Positions 17,582-25,320 of a DNA stretch of 64,000 nucleotides are shown one piece after another. A model generated the notes under the pieces. It worked only from the letters and a program-made list of their open reading frames with translations. It ran no database searches and had not been told where the DNA came from. The stretch lies in the NCBI RefSeq assembly GCF_035982055.1, contig NZ_CP108427.1, forward strand, positions 5,765,001 through 5,829,000, read 5' to 3'. Made by a program: the position numbers and the translations under genes. Position 1 is the first letter of the stretch; every line of letters begins with the position of its first letter. Source of the stretch: Streptomyces sp. NBC_01288 (lineage in GTDB: Bacteria; Actinomycetota; Actinomycetes; Streptomycetales; Streptomycetaceae).

Positions 17582-17776
17582 CTATTCGTTCCGCGCCCCG
17601 TGCCGCCACGCCAACAGATCGATACAGTCACGCAGTTCAGGCCGCGGAAGCCCTAGGCGTTCCCGCATCACCGCGATGGCCTGGATATTGCGGCCGGCGG
17701 CGATGAGGCCGTCCACCTCCGCCTGCGCCTCCGCCGACAGCCTGTTCCACAACATGTTGTCCACGTGCAGATCCAA
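17582..17776 (-). CDS. Small hypothetical protein (helical, L7/L12-like C-terminus)
   Basis: A short cytoplasmic helical protein: LSAEAQAEVDGLIAAGRNIQ then AIAVMRERLGLPRPELRDCI. The pattern of a helix followed by a short helix starting LGL is common in small Streptomyces proteins that resemble the C-terminal part of ribosomal L7/L12. The start is uncertain: TTG 17776 gives 64 residues, ATG 17755 gives 57. Function unknown. Confidence 0.6.
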   Translation of the reverse strand: MDLHVDNMLWNRLSAEAQAEVDGLIAAGRNIQAIAVMRERLGLPRPELRDCIDLLAWRHGARNE

Positions 17777-17906
17777 CCATCAGGACAGCCCGAGCAGCAC
17801 GAACAACCGTGCCCCGCAGGCCGGTTGACGCACCCGAGGTCATCCCCGTGATCGTGGGCGCGCTGACCGACGTGGGCGGAGAGGGCCGGAAGTCGCGGTC
17901 ACGCGG

Positions 17907-18671
17907 TCACGCGGTGGCGCGGGCGCGGTCGAGGTAGGCGGTCAGGGTGTGCCAGGTGTCGGCCGGAGCCGTCGGGTCGCCGGACATCGCGGCGGGCTCG
18001 TGCCGCCAGGCGGACCGGACCGCGGCCGAGACGTCGCCGTCACCCCCGCTGAACAGCGAACTCAGCTCGTCCATGCGGGCCACCAGCTTCCGCACCCGCG
18101 GTTCCGCCGGCTCCACCCCGGCGGTTCGCAGCGCCTCGGCCCTGCGGTACAGCTCCGGCCACTCGACCTCCAGGAGGTAGTGGGCGGCAGGGCCGAGCGG
18201 GGCCGCCCGGTCGTGCAGCGCCTGGATCTGGTCGTCGTCGAGGTGGCGCCGTAGCGCCTGCTCGCGTTCCGGTCCCGCGCCGCCCATCGTCCGGAGCGCG
18301 CCGATCAGCGCGGAGATCTCCGGTGCCCGATCGGAGGCCAACTCGCCCTGGATGTCGGCCAGTCGGCGCCTCAGCGCGTCCAGGGACGCGATGGACGCCT
18401 CTACGGCGGCCAGGTGCTCGTTCACCAGCCGGACCGGGTCGACTCCGACGTCCAGGCACGTGGCGATGGTCTCCAGCCCCAGCCCGAGACGGCGCAGCGC
18501 GAGTACCTGATAGAGGCGGACCACATCCTGCTCGGTGTACTCACGGTGCCCGGCGGCCGTACGCCGGGACGGACTCAGCAGCCCGATCCGGTCCCAGTGA
18601 TGCAACGTGCGAACAGTCAGCCCACTCGCCTCGGCGAGCGCTCCGACCTTCCATGTCTGGTCGATGCTCAT
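17907..18671 (-). CDS. MerR-family regulator with long effector domain
   Basis: A 254-residue regulator. The N-terminal winged helix WKVGALAEASGLTVRTLHHW with DRIGLLSPSRRTAAGHREY and the coiled dimer helix are typical MerR/TipA-like. The C-terminal ~150 residues, including HDRAAPLGPAAHYLLEVEWP and ARMDELSSLFSGGDGDVSAA, resemble a TipAS-type ligand domain. ATG 18671 overlaps the stop of the upstream membrane protein by four bases (ATGA), so both are translated together and the regulator probably controls that operon. Confidence 0.88.
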   Translation of the reverse strand: MSIDQTWKVGALAEASGLTVRTLHHWDRIGLLSPSRRTAAGHREYTEQDVVRLYQVLALRRLGLGLETIATCLDVGVDPVRLVNEHLAAVEASIASLDALRRRLADIQGELASDRAPEISALIGALRTMGGAGPEREQALRRHLDDDQIQALHDRAAPLGPAAHYLLEVEWPELYRRAEALRTAGVEPAEPRVRKLVARMDELSSLFSGGDGDVSAAVRSAWRHEPAAMSGDPTAPADTWHTLTAYLDRARATA

Positions 18672-19375
18672 GCGTCGACGATGCTCCCTGACGCCGTGTG
18701 AGGTGCAAGCCCGTGTTCCCGCTGTTCCGGAGCCGAGTCCGCCGAGCCGGACACCGCACCGTCCCAGTCGCCCCGCTTCGCCGCCACGCACAGCCAGATG
18801 TAGACGAGGTCCAGCACGCTGCACATGATGCCGAGCCCGAGCAGGAACCCGTCGTGCTGGAGGGCGCCGAAGAGGATCGTGGGCGCGAGCGTGCCGAGCC
18901 ACTTGGCCACCGCGATCGTCACCGACTGCCCGCGCAGTCCGCGCCGCGCGACGAACATCGCGATGAACAGGGCGGACATCAGCAGGTTCTGGAGAAACGC
19001 CGAGTAGGCGACCCCGTCCTCCGCACCGAACTTCGCCAGGAACAGCCACTGCACGGCGAACGACATCCCGAACAGCAGCACGCTCAGCCCGGCGAACATC
19101 CGTGGCGTGACGAACGACGGGAACTCGGCGCGGCCGTACCGGAAGAACGTGTACACGATCACGGCGTCGGCGATGCCCCACACCAGGTTGATACCGCCCT
19201 GCACCGACGGGTCGAAGACCAGGTCGTGCACCGCGTACGTCCACTCCCACGCGAAGTTCAGACCCAGCACCACGGCCGGCATCGCGTAGGTGCGCTCGCG
19301 CAACCCGACCCGGATCGCCTCGACGTACACGATCGTCCAGGCGATGCCGCTCGCGAGGATGAGGGCGATACCCAT
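18668..19375 (-). CDS. Seven-helix membrane protein resembling Pyr4/PaxB terpene cyclases
   Basis: A 235-residue protein with seven predicted helices. The segment RTYAMPAVVLGLNFAWEWTY (28-47) closely follows RTYGM...CCNFAWEFVY of the fungal cyclase Pyr4, and IMCSVLDLVYIW (183-194) follows its HGLMCFALDISYV. Thus both acidic residues reported as essential in Pyr4 are present here, as E44 and D189. Related membrane cyclases are known from Streptomyces drimentine pathways. No prenyltransferase or epoxidase gene is nearby, so the substrate is unknown. It is the first gene of an operon with the MerR regulator. Confidence 0.75.
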   Translation of the reverse strand: MGIALILASGIAWTIVYVEAIRVGLRERTYAMPAVVLGLNFAWEWTYAVHDLVFDPSVQGGINLVWGIADAVIVYTFFRYGRAEFPSFVTPRMFAGLSVLLFGMSFAVQWLFLAKFGAEDGVAYSAFLQNLLMSALFIAMFVARRGLRGQSVTIAVAKWLGTLAPTILFGALQHDGFLLGLGIMCSVLDLVYIWLCVAAKRGDWDGAVSGSADSAPEQREHGLAPHTASGSIVDA

Positions 19376-19568
19376 CTACGTCTCCTGTTGTGGATCTCTG
19401 AGGGGTCGCGCGGACGCTAACAGACACGTTCGGGGATGCGGGCGATGACCGTCTTACCGAAGTGTGACGGGCGGGAGTCGCCATACGTAGGGGTCGGGCG
19501 TCCGGACTTCCCGCGCAAGCTCCGTGTCGCTCAAGGGAGTTGGGCGAGTGAGCAGGCGGGCCGTCGCC

Positions 19569-19988
19569 TCATAAAGTCGCCGGAACATGAGCCTGGACCT
19601 CCTCCAGGCCGAACCTCGCCCACACGCACTTCGCGTACGGCTCCTGCCGGCATCCCCAGTCGTCGGCCAGCGCGGCGACGAGCGCGAGGCCCCGGCCGCC
19701 TTCCTCGTCCGGGGTCGAGTCGTGCGGCCGGGGGAGTCTGTTCCGGTCCGGGTCCGAGACCTCTAGGACCAACTCCGCGCCAGTGAGGGTGAGTTCGACC
19801 TTGATCTGGGAGTGGGAGACCTTGCAGTGGGTCACGGCGTTGGTGACCGGTTCGTTCGCCAACAGGGTTACGGCGTCGGCCAGTTCGTCGGTGATGCCCC
19901 AGCCCGCGAGGGTCTTGCGGACGTGTTGGCGGGCGACGGGGACGTGGCTTCGGTTCTTGGGGATGCGGAAGCTTTCGGACGCGGGCAT
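19569..19988 (-). CDS. Anti-sigma-like ATP-binding protein (HATPase_c)
   Basis: A 139-residue protein with a single serine-kinase/anti-sigma type ATPase fold. The N box is LANEPVTNAVTHCK, and the G boxes are LEVSDPDRNRLP and EGGRGLALVAALADDWG. It starts MPASESFRIPKNRSHVPVAR at ATG 19988. It diverges from the XRE regulator, and in Streptomyces this ATPase, the XRE-DUF5753 protein and the DUF397 peptide travel together as in the whiJ-type clusters. It probably sequesters or modifies a partner protein. Confidence 0.9.
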   Translation of the reverse strand: MPASESFRIPKNRSHVPVARQHVRKTLAGWGITDELADAVTLLANEPVTNAVTHCKVSHSQIKVELTLTGAELVLEVSDPDRNRLPRPHDSTPDEEGGRGLALVAALADDWGCRQEPYAKCVWARFGLEEVQAHVPATL

Positions 19989-20083
19989 GGGGGAACTCCG
20001 TCCTGACGTGGCGTCAAGTTGGGCTGCGTTGCGGCGCCTTCATGAAGCTAGAGGTGGATTCCGGATCCGCGCAATGTGAATCG

Positions 20084-20118
20084 ACGAATATATTCGTGAG
20101 TGTCACTCGATCGAGTGA
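20084..20118. promoter_or_regulatory. Two adjacent perfect palindromes, likely operator
   Basis: ACGAATATATTCGT (20084-20097) and TCACTCGATCGAGTGA (20103-20118) are perfect palindromes of 14 and 16 bp, five bases apart, in an AT-rich pocket between the ATPase and XRE genes. The XRE protein is the obvious candidate to bind one or both and to govern the divergent promoters. Confidence 0.7.
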
Positions 20119-20176
20119 TGCAACCCTAAGGTTGACGCTCGGTGTGGCATCGTTGCCGCAGAAGAGGGGAGGGCCC

Positions 20177-21046
20177 ATGCCCGCAGGTGGACGGCCGACA
20201 GTGCGTAGCAGGCGATTGGGTACGGCACTCAAGCAGTACAGGCTGGCTGCCAAGTTCGACCAGCCGCAGGCCGCCGATCTGATCGCATCAAGTCAGGCCA
20301 GGATCAGCCGCGTTGAGAGTGGCCACGCCACCCCGCGCGTGATCGAAGTGCGGCTGCTGCTGGACGCGTACGGCGTCACGGACCCGGAAGTGCGCGTCAA
20401 GCTGGAGGAGTTGGCCAAGAACTCGAAGAACCGGGGCTGGTGGCTTGAGCATGCCGCGCACCTGCGGCCGGATTACGTCGACCACATCGCGTTGGAGGAC
20501 GACGCGACCTACATCCGCGAGTGGCAGCCGGTCACGGTGCCGGGGCTCCTGCAAACTCCGGCCTACGCGGAGTCGGTTATCGCGGGCGGTCCCCACTACC
20601 TGGAGCCGGAGCGGGTCGACCAACTGGTGAAGGTACGGATGGGGCGGCAGGCGAAGATCGACGAGGGCGGGGCGTCGTACACGGTCATTCTCTGGGAGGG
20701 CGTCGTCGTGCACCCGTTGGTGAGCGTCGGGATTCACCGGGAGCAGTTGTCCGCGGTCCTTGAGGCCGGAAAGCGGAAGAACGTCACCGTGCAGGTGCTG
20801 CCGTTCAGCGCGGGGGTCCTGGCCGGTTACTCGTCCGCCTTCTACTCCTTCAGCTTCGATGAGGAGCCGACGGTCGAAGCCGTCGCCATGGACAACCTGC
20901 GAGGTACCTCGGTCCTTGAAGGCGCGGAGGATCTTGCCGCTTACGCCAATGCATACGACCTACTACGATCGTCAGCGTTGGCGCCGGACGCGAGCGCGAA
21001 GCTCATCCGGGGCGTACTGCGGAGCTTGAAGGAAGACACATCGTGA
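20177..21046 (+). CDS. XRE-family regulator with DUF5753 domain (WhiJ-like)
   Basis: A 289-residue protein. The helix-turn-helix is RLGTALKQYRLAAKFDQPQA then ADLIASSQARISRVESGHAT. The rest is DUF5753, with the family motifs IREWQPVTVPGLLQTPAYAE and VQVLPFSAGVLAGYSSAFYS. GAGGGGAGGG precedes ATG 20177. Its stop overlaps the DUF397 start (GTGA). WhiJ-like proteins of this make-up repress developmental genes and are countered by small DUF397 partners. Confidence 0.93.
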   Translation: MPAGGRPTVRSRRLGTALKQYRLAAKFDQPQAADLIASSQARISRVESGHATPRVIEVRLLLDAYGVTDPEVRVKLEELAKNSKNRGWWLEHAAHLRPDYVDHIALEDDATYIREWQPVTVPGLLQTPAYAESVIAGGPHYLEPERVDQLVKVRMGRQAKIDEGGASYTVILWEGVVVHPLVSVGIHREQLSAVLEAGKRKNVTVQVLPFSAGVLAGYSSAFYSFSFDEEPTVEAVAMDNLRGTSVLEGAEDLAAYANAYDLLRSSALAPDASAKLIRGVLRSLKEDTS

Positions 21047-21231
21047 CCAAGGTTGTAAACCCCTTCTGGAAGTCCTCGTACTCCGGGCAGGAGAACGCCT
21101 GTGTCGAGGTCGCCGACACCGCTACTCACGGCCGCGCCGTCCGCGACAGCAAGCAGCACCCGGAAGACGGCACCGCCCCCCTCCTTGCCGTCTCGCGCGA
21201 AGCCTGGCGCTGCTTCGTCCGGCAGTTCTGA
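21043..21231 (+). CDS. DUF397 small partner protein
   Basis: A 62-residue protein starting at GTG 21043. FWKSSYSGQENACVEVAD and AVRDSKQHPEDGTAPLLAVS are the defining DUF397 motifs. It overlaps the XRE gene by four bases and should be made with it. In characterised loci the DUF397 protein binds and relieves the XRE repressor, and the same role is inferred here. Confidence 0.93.
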   Translation: MTKVVNPFWKSSYSGQENACVEVADTATHGRAVRDSKQHPEDGTAPLLAVSREAWRCFVRQF

Positions 21232-21256
21232 CGCCCCCCACCACACCCTCCCCCGA

Positions 21257-21291
21257 AAAGTGTGTCACTTTCCCGAAAAGTGTCACACTTT
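21257..21291. terminator. Pair of tandem hairpins, 20-bp period
   Basis: AAAGTGTGTCACTTT (21257-21271) and AAAGTGTCACACTTT (21277-21291) are each palindromic, and the flanking CCGAAAAGTGT...CTTTCC is repeated with a 20-base period. The pair lies between the convergent DUF397 and secreted-protein genes. A bidirectional terminator is likely; the AT-rich arms are unusual for this genome. Confidence 0.6.
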
Positions 21292-21323
21292 CCGGACCCA
21301 CCTCCCCCGGTCCCGCCGGGAGG

Positions 21324-22136
21324 TTAGCCGCGCGGCAACGACGTGTTGGTGATCGGCAGAGCCTGCTGTGCCCCCGTCACGTACATATCCCTCGGCGCCG
21401 TGCGGAGCGTGAACGTGTCGTCGTAGCCGGAGACGCGTACCGACAGGACGAAGAAGCCGTCGTCCTCCGCGGTCACCTTCACGTGGGACTCCTGTTCCCA
21501 GTAGGTCTGGAGGAAGACTTCCGTGCCCTGGGGCTCGACGCCCTGGGGGAGGGTGACCTTGCCCTGGACGGTGAGGATGTCGCCCGCCTTCACCTTCTTC
21601 TTGTTGACCAAGTAACTGATCGAGCTGGAGCGGGTGTTGACGGCCACCGTGGTGTCCGCGAAGTAGCCGTCCTGCGGGGTGTTGGGGTCGCCGTCCTCGT
21701 CGTAGGAGGCGGTGATCTCCACCTGGTGCTGGACGTTGAGCAGGCTGCTGCCGCCCGAGTGGTCGATGTCGACGTCCGGGACCGTGAACTTCCCGTTGGC
21801 GTCGGTGACCGGCTTGCCCAGGTCGCGCGACTCGTAGTAGTTGGGGTCGATCGGGTCGCCCCACGGGTTCCAGGTGGTGAAACGGACGACTTCCTGGAGG
21901 GTGACGGGGATGTTCGGCGCCGGGGTGCCGTCGGCCTTCGTGACGGTGCCGGTGACGTCGACGTGCCGTTCCTGGTAGTTGGTGCGGGCCGGGTTCGTCG
22001 TCACGGTCAGGACGTACGCGTCGCCGGGCGCGGCGTCCGAGGGGGCTGCGGAGGCGGTCGGCGCGGACAGGGCGCCCGCGGTGAGCAGCAATGCGGCGGT
22101 GGCGGCGAGCCGCGTCGGCAGGGACTTCCTGGGCAT
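21324..22136 (-). CDS. Secreted Ig-like-fold protein
   Basis: A 270-residue exported protein with a signal peptide ending SAPTASAAPSDA. The mature part contains two beta-sandwich-like repeats: TNYQERHVDVTGTVTKADGT followed by PVTDANGKFTVPDV, and the later VKAGDILTVQGKVTLPQG followed by DDGFFVLSVRVSGYDDTF. This layout resembles macroglobulin/carboxypeptidase-regulatory Ig domains used for adhesion or wall association. There is no enzyme motif. Function unknown. Confidence 0.75.
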   Translation of the reverse strand: MPRKSLPTRLAATAALLLTAGALSAPTASAAPSDAAPGDAYVLTVTTNPARTNYQERHVDVTGTVTKADGTPAPNIPVTLQEVVRFTTWNPWGDPIDPNYYESRDLGKPVTDANGKFTVPDVDIDHSGGSSLLNVQHQVEITASYDEDGDPNTPQDGYFADTTVAVNTRSSSISYLVNKKKVKAGDILTVQGKVTLPQGVEPQGTEVFLQTYWEQESHVKVTAEDDGFFVLSVRVSGYDDTFTLRTAPRDMYVTGAQQALPITNTSLPRG

Positions 22137-22335
22137 GGGGCAACTCCAACTTCGGTCGGGAGTCGAGGAGTTGCGCCGCAGGTGTGCGACGCGTCGAGTT
22201 CGACCGGCGGGGTGGGGCGGGAGTTGTCCGCTGTGCGTTCGCTGTTACGCGGCTGTGGTGTGCGGGGGGTTTGTCCGGGTTCCGGGTTCACCTGGACGTC
22301 GACCGCACGCCGCCCCGCATTGCCCTACGACGGCA

Positions 22336-22367
22336 AAAGGCGCCCCGCGATCGATCCGCGGGGCGCC
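22336..22367 (-). terminator. Intrinsic terminator of serC
   Basis: GGCGCCCCGCG (22339-22349) pairs perfectly with CGCGGGGCGCC (22357-22367) around a 7-base loop. Read on the minus strand the stem is followed by TTTT. It lies 36 bases past the serC stop. Confidence 0.9.
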
Positions 22368-22402
22368 CTTCGTCGTCGTAGAACCGTGTGACCGTAAGGC
22401 GA

Positions 22403-23521
22403 TTACAGCTTCTCGATGACGTAGTCGATGCACTTCGTCAGCGCCTCGACGTCCGCCGGGTCGATCGCCGGGAACATCGCCACGCGGAGCTGGTTGCGGC
22501 CGAGCTTGCGGTAGGGCTCGGTGTCGACGATGCCGTTGGCGCGCAGGACCTTGGCGACGGCCGCCGCGTCGATCTCGTCGGCGAAGTCGATCGTGCCGAT
22601 GACCTGCGAGCGCTTGGTGGCGTCGGACACGAACGGGGTCGCGTACTTCGACTCCTCCGCCCAGCTGTACAGGCGGCTCGACGAGTCCTTCGTGCGGGCC
22701 GTCGACCAGGCCAGGCCGCCCTGGCCGTTGATCCACTCAAGCTGCTCGTTGAGGAGGAACAGGGTGGAGAGGGCAGGGGTGTTGTACGTCTGGTTCTTGC
22801 GGGAGTTGTCGATCGCCGTGGGGAGCGAGAAGAACTCGGGCACGTGGCGGCCGGACGCGTGGACGCGCTCGGCGCGCTCGATCGCGGCGGGGGAGAAGAC
22901 GCCGATCCACAGGCCGCCGTCGGAGGCGAAGGACTTCTGCGGGGCGAAGTAGTAGACGTCCGTCTCGGCGATGTCGACCGGGAGGCCGCCCGCGCCCGAC
23001 GTGGCGTCGACGAGCACGAGGGCGCCTTCGTCGGCTCCCTGCACTCGCTTGATCGGGGCCGCGACGCCCGTCGACGTCTCGTTGTGCGTGTACGCGTACA
23101 CGTCCACGCCCGCCTCGGCGGCCGGCTCGGGGTGCGTGCCGGGGTCGGAGGAGATGACGGTCGGCTCGGCCAGCCACGGCGCCAGCTTGGCCGCCTTCGC
23201 GAACTTCGAGCTGAACTCGCCGAAGGTCAGGTGCTGGGACTTGTTGTCGATCAGGCCGTGGGTCGCGACGTCCCAGAAGGCCGTCGAACCGCCGTTGCCG
23301 AGGACGACCTCGTAGCCCTCGGGGAGCGAGAACAGCGCGGAGACGCCCTCGCGCACCTTGCCGACCAGGTTCTTGACCGGGGCCTGGCGGTGGGACGTAC
23401 CCAGCAGAGACGTACCGGTGGCGGCCAGCGCGTCCAGCGCCTCCGTCCGCACCTTGGAGGGGCCAGCGCCGAAACGTCCGTCGGCGGGCTTGATGTCAGC
23501 GGGAATCTCGATATCAGCCAC
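22403..23521 (-). CDS. serC: Phosphoserine aminotransferase
   Basis: A 372-residue PLP enzyme that makes 3-phosphoserine from 3-phosphohydroxypyruvate and glutamate in serine synthesis. The PLP lysine is K196 in YFAPQKSFAS. FGAGPSKVRTEAL, GNGGSTAFWD and YTHNETSTGV are the actinobacterial SerC hallmarks. I use GTG 23521 (read as MADIEIPADIKPADGRFG), the conserved start, not the open frame to 23611. It has its own terminator. Confidence 0.96.
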   Translation of the reverse strand: MADIEIPADIKPADGRFGAGPSKVRTEALDALAATGTSLLGTSHRQAPVKNLVGKVREGVSALFSLPEGYEVVLGNGGSTAFWDVATHGLIDNKSQHLTFGEFSSKFAKAAKLAPWLAEPTVISSDPGTHPEPAAEAGVDVYAYTHNETSTGVAAPIKRVQGADEGALVLVDATSGAGGLPVDIAETDVYYFAPQKSFASDGGLWIGVFSPAAIERAERVHASGRHVPEFFSLPTAIDNSRKNQTYNTPALSTLFLLNEQLEWINGQGGLAWSTARTKDSSSRLYSWAEESKYATPFVSDATKRSQVIGTIDFADEIDAAAVAKVLRANGIVDTEPYRKLGRNQLRVAMFPAIDPADVEALTKCIDYVIEKL

Positions 23522-23634
23522 GAGCGGGAGCCTAGCCGTTCCAGGAAACCTGGGCGAAACGTCGTCCGTCGGGTGAGACAGGGGCGAGCGGGTGGAGGCT
23601 GCAACGGGCAATCGCGCTGGACGGGGACGCCGAG

Positions 23635-23652
23635 TTTCTCTATTTTTCTCTC
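23635..23652. promoter_or_regulatory. T-rich tract at the left edge of the defence island
   Basis: TTTCTCTATTTTTCTCTC is a pyrimidine tract with two TTTCTCT copies, far richer in T than the surrounding DNA. It lies 29-46 bases before the RAMA gene start. It marks the point where base composition drops and probably belongs to the promoter of the island. Confidence 0.4.
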
Positions 23653-23680
23653 AAGGAAGTCCGAAGAGAGGCGGTGGCGT

Positions 23681-24079
23681 GTGCCGAAGCACACGATCGT
23701 CGTGGACGACGACGTCTACGAACGGCTCCAGAGGGAAGCCGAACCGTTCGTGGACAACCCCAACACCGTCCTCCGCAGGCTTCTCGACCTGGGCCAGGAA
23801 GGCGCGGAGGCCGGTCGGCGCAGAAAGCCGTCGTTGGCTTCGCTGCTGACGGCAGGTGTGCTGTCACCGGAGCAGCGGCTCACCTGGCGCAGGCGCAACC
23901 TCGGCGTGACGCACACGGCGTATGTGACCGAGGGCGGATATCTGCGGCTTGAGGACGGGAGCATCCGTGACTCGCCGTCGGGGGCCTGCGAAGCCGTGGC
24001 TGACTGCAAGATCAACGGCTGGAGCGTCTGGCACACGGACGACGGTGTTTCTCTTGCCGCACTGCGCGACCGGAGCTGA
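23681..24079 (+). CDS. RHH-RAMA domain protein
   Basis: A 132-residue protein from GTG 23681. Residues 3-38 (KHTIVVDDDVYERLQREAEP and on to LRRLLDLGQEG) look like a SeqA-N/ribbon-helix-helix DNA-binding unit. Residues 52-130 match the RAMA domain, with LLTAGVLSP, the SPSGACEAV helix and the closing NGWSVWHT (112-119). RAMA domains are predicted readers of DNA state in restriction and conflict systems. The gene is the first of a lower-GC block and precedes the ABC-3C genes, but a hairpin separates it from them. Confidence 0.8.
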   Translation: MPKHTIVVDDDVYERLQREAEPFVDNPNTVLRRLLDLGQEGAEAGRRRKPSLASLLTAGVLSPEQRLTWRRRNLGVTHTAYVTEGGYLRLEDGSIRDSPSGACEAVADCKINGWSVWHTDDGVSLAALRDRS

Positions 24080-24100
24080 GCGGCCCGCGCCGCTATTTTC
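24079..24100 (+). terminator. Hairpin between RAMA gene and ABC-3C operon
   Basis: AGCGGC (24079-24084), loop CCGC, GCCGCT (24089-24094), then ATTTTC. The stem overlaps the RAMA stop region. It looks like a weak terminator or attenuator that would make the RAMA protein in excess of the downstream three. Confidence 0.5.
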
Positions 24101-24122
24101 AATCCAAAGGTCGACGGGGGAT

Positions 24123-25061
24123 ATGGACTTCACTCAGCGCATCTTCGCGTACCTGAAATTTCAGCAGTTGCTCACGGACCTGCACGGCGAGCCTTTCGAG
24201 GAGTTCTTCCACCGCCTCATGAGTGCGCGGCATTCCGACTACGTGCCGGTGCGCACCCATGGCAATCTCGGAGACATGGGAGCCGACGGCATGCTTCTCT
24301 GGGATCGAACCCTCCACGCCTGCTACGCCCCCGAGACGCACGCGGTCGCCGCGTTCCAGTCCAAGCTCCGTTCTGACCTGGACAAGGCACTGGCCAAGCG
24401 CAACGGTCATTTCGACACCTTCGCCTTCGTCTACAACGACGCCAGGGGAGGGGTCCATCCGCAGATCAGCGTGCTGCTGTCAGACGCGCAGGAGGAGATC
24501 AGACCGCTGCGGATGGCGGTACGCGGCAAGCAGTGGCTCTGGCAGGAATTCATGACGCTCGACCGGGCCGCGGCCGAGGACCTGCTCGGCTGCCCCATCC
24601 CGATCGACGACCGGACCTACGGCATCGGGCTGGCTGACCTGGAACCTCTGCTGAGGCAGCTCACGCAGCGCAGGGACAGCGCGGAGCCCTTGGCTGAGGT
24701 ACCCGTCGTCAACCAGCACAAGATCGAGTACAACCGCCTCACCGAAGACGTGCGCGAGACGCTGTTCAAAGCGTTGCGGCACAGCTATCTGGTGGACGAG
24801 TACTACGACGGGATCACACGAGTCGACGAACACGACTTGGTGGCCCGTGGTTTCCGGATCTACTTCGACCAACTGCGGGAGACGACCTCCGACACGGAGG
24901 AACTGTGGCTCGGACTGGAGCAATACGTGGTGGGCAATGCGCGAGTGACTCATCGGGCCACGTGGGCGGCGGCCGTCGTCATCGCGCACTTCTTCGAGCG
25001 CTGCGACGTGTTCGACGTACCTCCCTCCGGGTGGGTGCCGACGGCCGTAGGGGAGATGTGA
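24123..25061 (+). CDS. ABC-3C effector: nuclease-like domain plus ABC-3C C-terminal domain
   Basis: A 312-residue protein. The N-terminal half has the pattern of a PD-(D/E)xK nuclease of Mrr type: FEEFFHRLM (E26/E27), GDMGADG (D51, D55) and FQSK (Q79, K81). The C-terminal half, from NQHKIEYNRLTEDV to VVIAHFFERCDVFD, matches the ABC-3C C-terminal domain that couples effectors to the ATPase. GGGGGAT precedes ATG 24123. It is followed one base later by the middle component. DNA cleavage on infection is the inferred role; it has not been shown. Confidence 0.8.
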   Translation: MDFTQRIFAYLKFQQLLTDLHGEPFEEFFHRLMSARHSDYVPVRTHGNLGDMGADGMLLWDRTLHACYAPETHAVAAFQSKLRSDLDKALAKRNGHFDTFAFVYNDARGGVHPQISVLLSDAQEEIRPLRMAVRGKQWLWQEFMTLDRAAAEDLLGCPIPIDDRTYGIGLADLEPLLRQLTQRRDSAEPLAEVPVVNQHKIEYNRLTEDVRETLFKALRHSYLVDEYYDGITRVDEHDLVARGFRIYFDQLRETTSDTEELWLGLEQYVVGNARVTHRATWAAAVVIAHFFERCDVFDVPPSGWVPTAVGEM

Positions 25062-25062
25062 A

Positions 25063-25320
25063 GTGCTCACTCCGACCAAGGGAATCGCCCCTGACCGTGC
25101 GTTGCTGGCCATCGGTGCGCAGATCATCCTCGCGCTCGACCAGCCCCTGACCGTGACCCAGACCTGGGCGCGCTTCAAGGAACAGCGCGTGCGGCTCGGC
25201 CACCATGCCCCGGTCTCGTTCGAGTGGTTCGTGCTGGGCCTGGACATCCTGTACGCGCTCGGGACCGTTGAGCTGCGCCGGGATCTGCTCGTACCGACAA
25301 GGAGCGAGGATGCTGCGTAG
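25063..25320 (+). CDS. ABC-3C middle component
   Basis: An 85-residue winged-helix-like protein from GTG 25063. KGIAPDRALLAIGAQIILAL and VSFEWFVLGLDILYALGTVE are the hallmark strings of the small middle components of ABC-three-component systems. It should bridge the effector and the ATPase. The next gene starts 11 bases before its stop, so the three proteins are made together. Confidence 0.85.
   Translation: MLTPTKGIAPDRALLAIGAQIILALDQPLTVTQTWARFKEQRVRLGHHAPVSFEWFVLGLDILYALGTVELRRDLLVPTRSEDAA

Noticed and set aside
17820..17880. Plus-strand fragment reading PEVIPVIVGALTDVGG, like a retroelement motif
   Set aside because: Too short, no start or continuation, and such strings arise easily in GC-rich DNA.
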